14,405 bases of DNA from JAAOZP01 sp964616835. Its GTDB lineage: Archaea > Thermoproteota > EX4484-205 > JAAOZP01. Both the position numbers and the translations under genes were made by a program. A model generated the notes under the pieces. That model made no database searches and had not been told where the DNA came from. It saw only the letters and a program-made list of their open reading frames with translations. Positions 13,303-14,405 of the stretch are shown one piece after another (position 1 is the first letter of the stretch; each line of letters opens with the position of its first letter). Where the stretch lies: NCBI GenBank assembly GCA_964616835.1, contig CAZTSG010000033.1, positions 1 through 14,405 of the forward strand, given 5' to 3'.

Positions 13303-14405
13303 TTAATGTACCAAGATGAAATGCTCTATCGCTTCCTTTAACACATTGTAACTGAACACGAGGTTTTCTATCGAAATCCTCTCGTTGTCTCCATGTATCA
13401 TCCTAAACCAGTCGTAATAGTTTCCTTCAACTTTTAACGGCTGAAACCCGTATGCAACTGCACCCCTATTCCTGAAATATCTCGAGTCTGTTCCCCCAGT
13501 CTTAGTACTTGGTTCAAGTCTAGCGTCAGGAACGTGCTTTAGAAGAGATTTTTCAATAGCCTCGTATAAAGGGGTATTAATGGGAGACAAAGTGGGTTCA
13601 GACTCTTGAATAAAAACGAACTCGCAATCAACTCCTTTCAGAAGATTGGAAACCATCCTTTCAATATCTTTCTTCGAGTAACCAGGTGGAACTCTACAGT
13701 CAACTGTAAGCTCACATTCGTATGGAATAATGTTCTCTTTCACCCCGCCTTTAATCATGGTTGGCGTCATCGTTACTTTCAACATTGCTTTAACCGATTC
13801 AGCCAAACCCTTATCTATCTCAGCTAGTTTATTCAAAAATGCTTCTACGTTATCAGTATTCAAGCCGTTTTCAAGAAGTCCCTCCATTTTCAGAAGCGTT
13901 TCAGCATACCTCCATGAGGGAGTGGATCTTTCATAAGCTCTTTTAAACATGAAGACCCTGTTTAATACTTCGCTCATTTTCTCTACAGCGTTAACGCCTA
14001 ATCCTGGAATAGAGCCGTGTGTCGGAATGCCTTTAGTAATCACGCGATACCAGAATACGCCTCTTTCTCCAATCTGAATGTCAAACAGCCATCCTTTTTT
14101 AGTTAAGATCCCCTCTCCTCCGCCTTCGTTTATAACGTAGTCTGCTACAATATTCTCCGGATTCTTCTCCAACAAGAGTTTTACACCTGATCCTCCTTTT
14201 TCTTCGTCAGCAGTAACTGCAAGAACAAGGTCTCCCTTCAACTCCTTATCAACCATTTCGCTGAAAATCACAGTTTCAACAGCCACCATGCTCTTCATAT
14301 CTATTGCCCCCCTTCCCCAAACATAACCGTCTCTAACTACACCGGAGAAGGGAGGAAGCTTCCACCTAGAAGGATCTGCTGGAACAACGTCAGAATGTGA
14401 AAGCA
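13303..14405 (-). CDS. M20 family metallopeptidase/deacylase (ArgE/DapE/carboxypeptidase type), 5' end outside window
   Basis: The frame is open from the right edge to a TAA at 13303-13305; about 367 residues are visible and the N-terminus is missing. An internal ATG at 14298 is not the start, because the frame upstream of it contains essential family motifs: HSDVVP (first metal-binding segment) and YVWGRGAIDMK (bridging Asp). Then come TADEEKGG (catalytic Glu and next metal ligand), a dimerisation/lid region with KGIPTHGSIPG, and the late motifs GGTDSRYFR and a closing IHGDNE with the last metal-ligand His. All two-zinc-site residues seem present, so the enzyme should be active as an aminoacylase, deacetylase or carboxypeptidase. 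The substrate class cannot be separated by eye; GYVWGRGAIDMKS and SRWKLPPFSG suggest the carboxypeptidase/aminoacylase side rather than a strict DapE, but that is a weak call. It converges on the PRC-barrel gene. Confidence 0.9.
   Translation of the reverse strand, partial: LSHSDVVPADPSRWKLPPFSGVVRDGYVWGRGAIDMKSMVAVETVIFSEMVDKELKGDLVLAVTADEEKGGSGVKLLLEKNPENIVADYVINEGGGEGILTKKGWLFDIQIGERGVFWYRVITKGIPTHGSIPGLGVNAVEKMSEVLNRVFMFKRAYERSTPSWRYAETLLKMEGLLENGLNTDNVEAFLNKLAEIDKGLAESVKAMLKVTMTPTMIKGGVKENIIPYECELTVDCRVPPGYSKKDIERMVSNLLKGVDCEFVFIQESEPTLSPINTPLYEAIEKSLLKHVPDARLEPSTKTGGTDSRYFRNRGAVAYGFQPLKVEGNYYDWFRMIHGDNERISIENLVFSYNVLKEAIEHFILVH

Noticed and set aside
14296..14298. ATG as start of the M20 peptidase
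   Set aside because: The frame continues upstream through essential M20 motifs (HSDVVP and GRGAID), so the gene begins beyond the window.

Overview
The window looks like a chromosomal segment of an archaeon, most likely of the Thermoproteota (TACK) side; a Bathyarchaeia-like lineage would fit, but nothing here fixes the phylum. The reasons are A/T-rich TATA elements about 25-32 nt upstream of most start codons, an almost complete lack of Shine-Dalgarno sites except for one operon-internal gene, use of GTG and TTG starts, and proteins typical of archaea: a site-2 protease with a PDZ domain, a RecB-like nuclease, a PRC-barrel/zinc-ribbon protein, and surface proteins anchored by a C-terminal membrane helix. 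I see no tRNA, rRNA, CRISPR array, insertion sequence or phage gene.

Layout. Positions 1-536 (minus) hold the N-terminal part of a PD-(D/E)XK nuclease-like protein that runs off the left edge. Positions 643-3483 (minus) encode a 946-residue surface protein: signal peptide, DNRLRE domain, about six Ig-like modules, one membrane helix and a very acidic cytoplasmic tail. Divergent from it, at 3696-4610, is a smaller secreted and anchored protein with a Thr-Pro stalk and a polyproline end. A TauE/SafE-type permease (4675-5490, minus) converges on that gene. Then come a site-2 protease (5736-6956, plus), an endonuclease III-like helix-hairpin-helix/Fe-S protein that seems to lack the catalytic residues (7022-7639, plus), and a small membrane protein with a Trp-rich loop and polyproline end (7689-8102, minus). 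Divergent from the last is an ABC operon: an ATPase (8276-9076) overlapping a permease fused to a CPBP intramembrane protease (9048-11483). The right part holds a DegT-type aminotransferase (11605-12831), a small PRC-barrel/zinc-ribbon protein (12906-13274) and, on the minus strand, an M20 metallopeptidase that runs off the right edge (13303-14405).

How the genes fit together. Almost every gene has its own promoter, so this is mostly a set of single genes; the clear operon is the ABC pair. The common theme is the cell envelope: two anchored surface proteins, one permease, one ABC exporter, one small membrane protein and two different intramembrane protease domains. Any functional link between the proteases and the anchored proteins is speculation. 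No gap without a gene exceeds 300 bases; the longest, 5491-5735, holds promoters at its two ends and nothing recognisable in between.

The points most worth a second look are the ABC permease-CPBP protease fusion, the catalytically degenerate endonuclease III homologue, the divergent pair of surface proteins, and the promoter pattern that moves several start codons (3696, 8102, 8276) away from the longest open frames.
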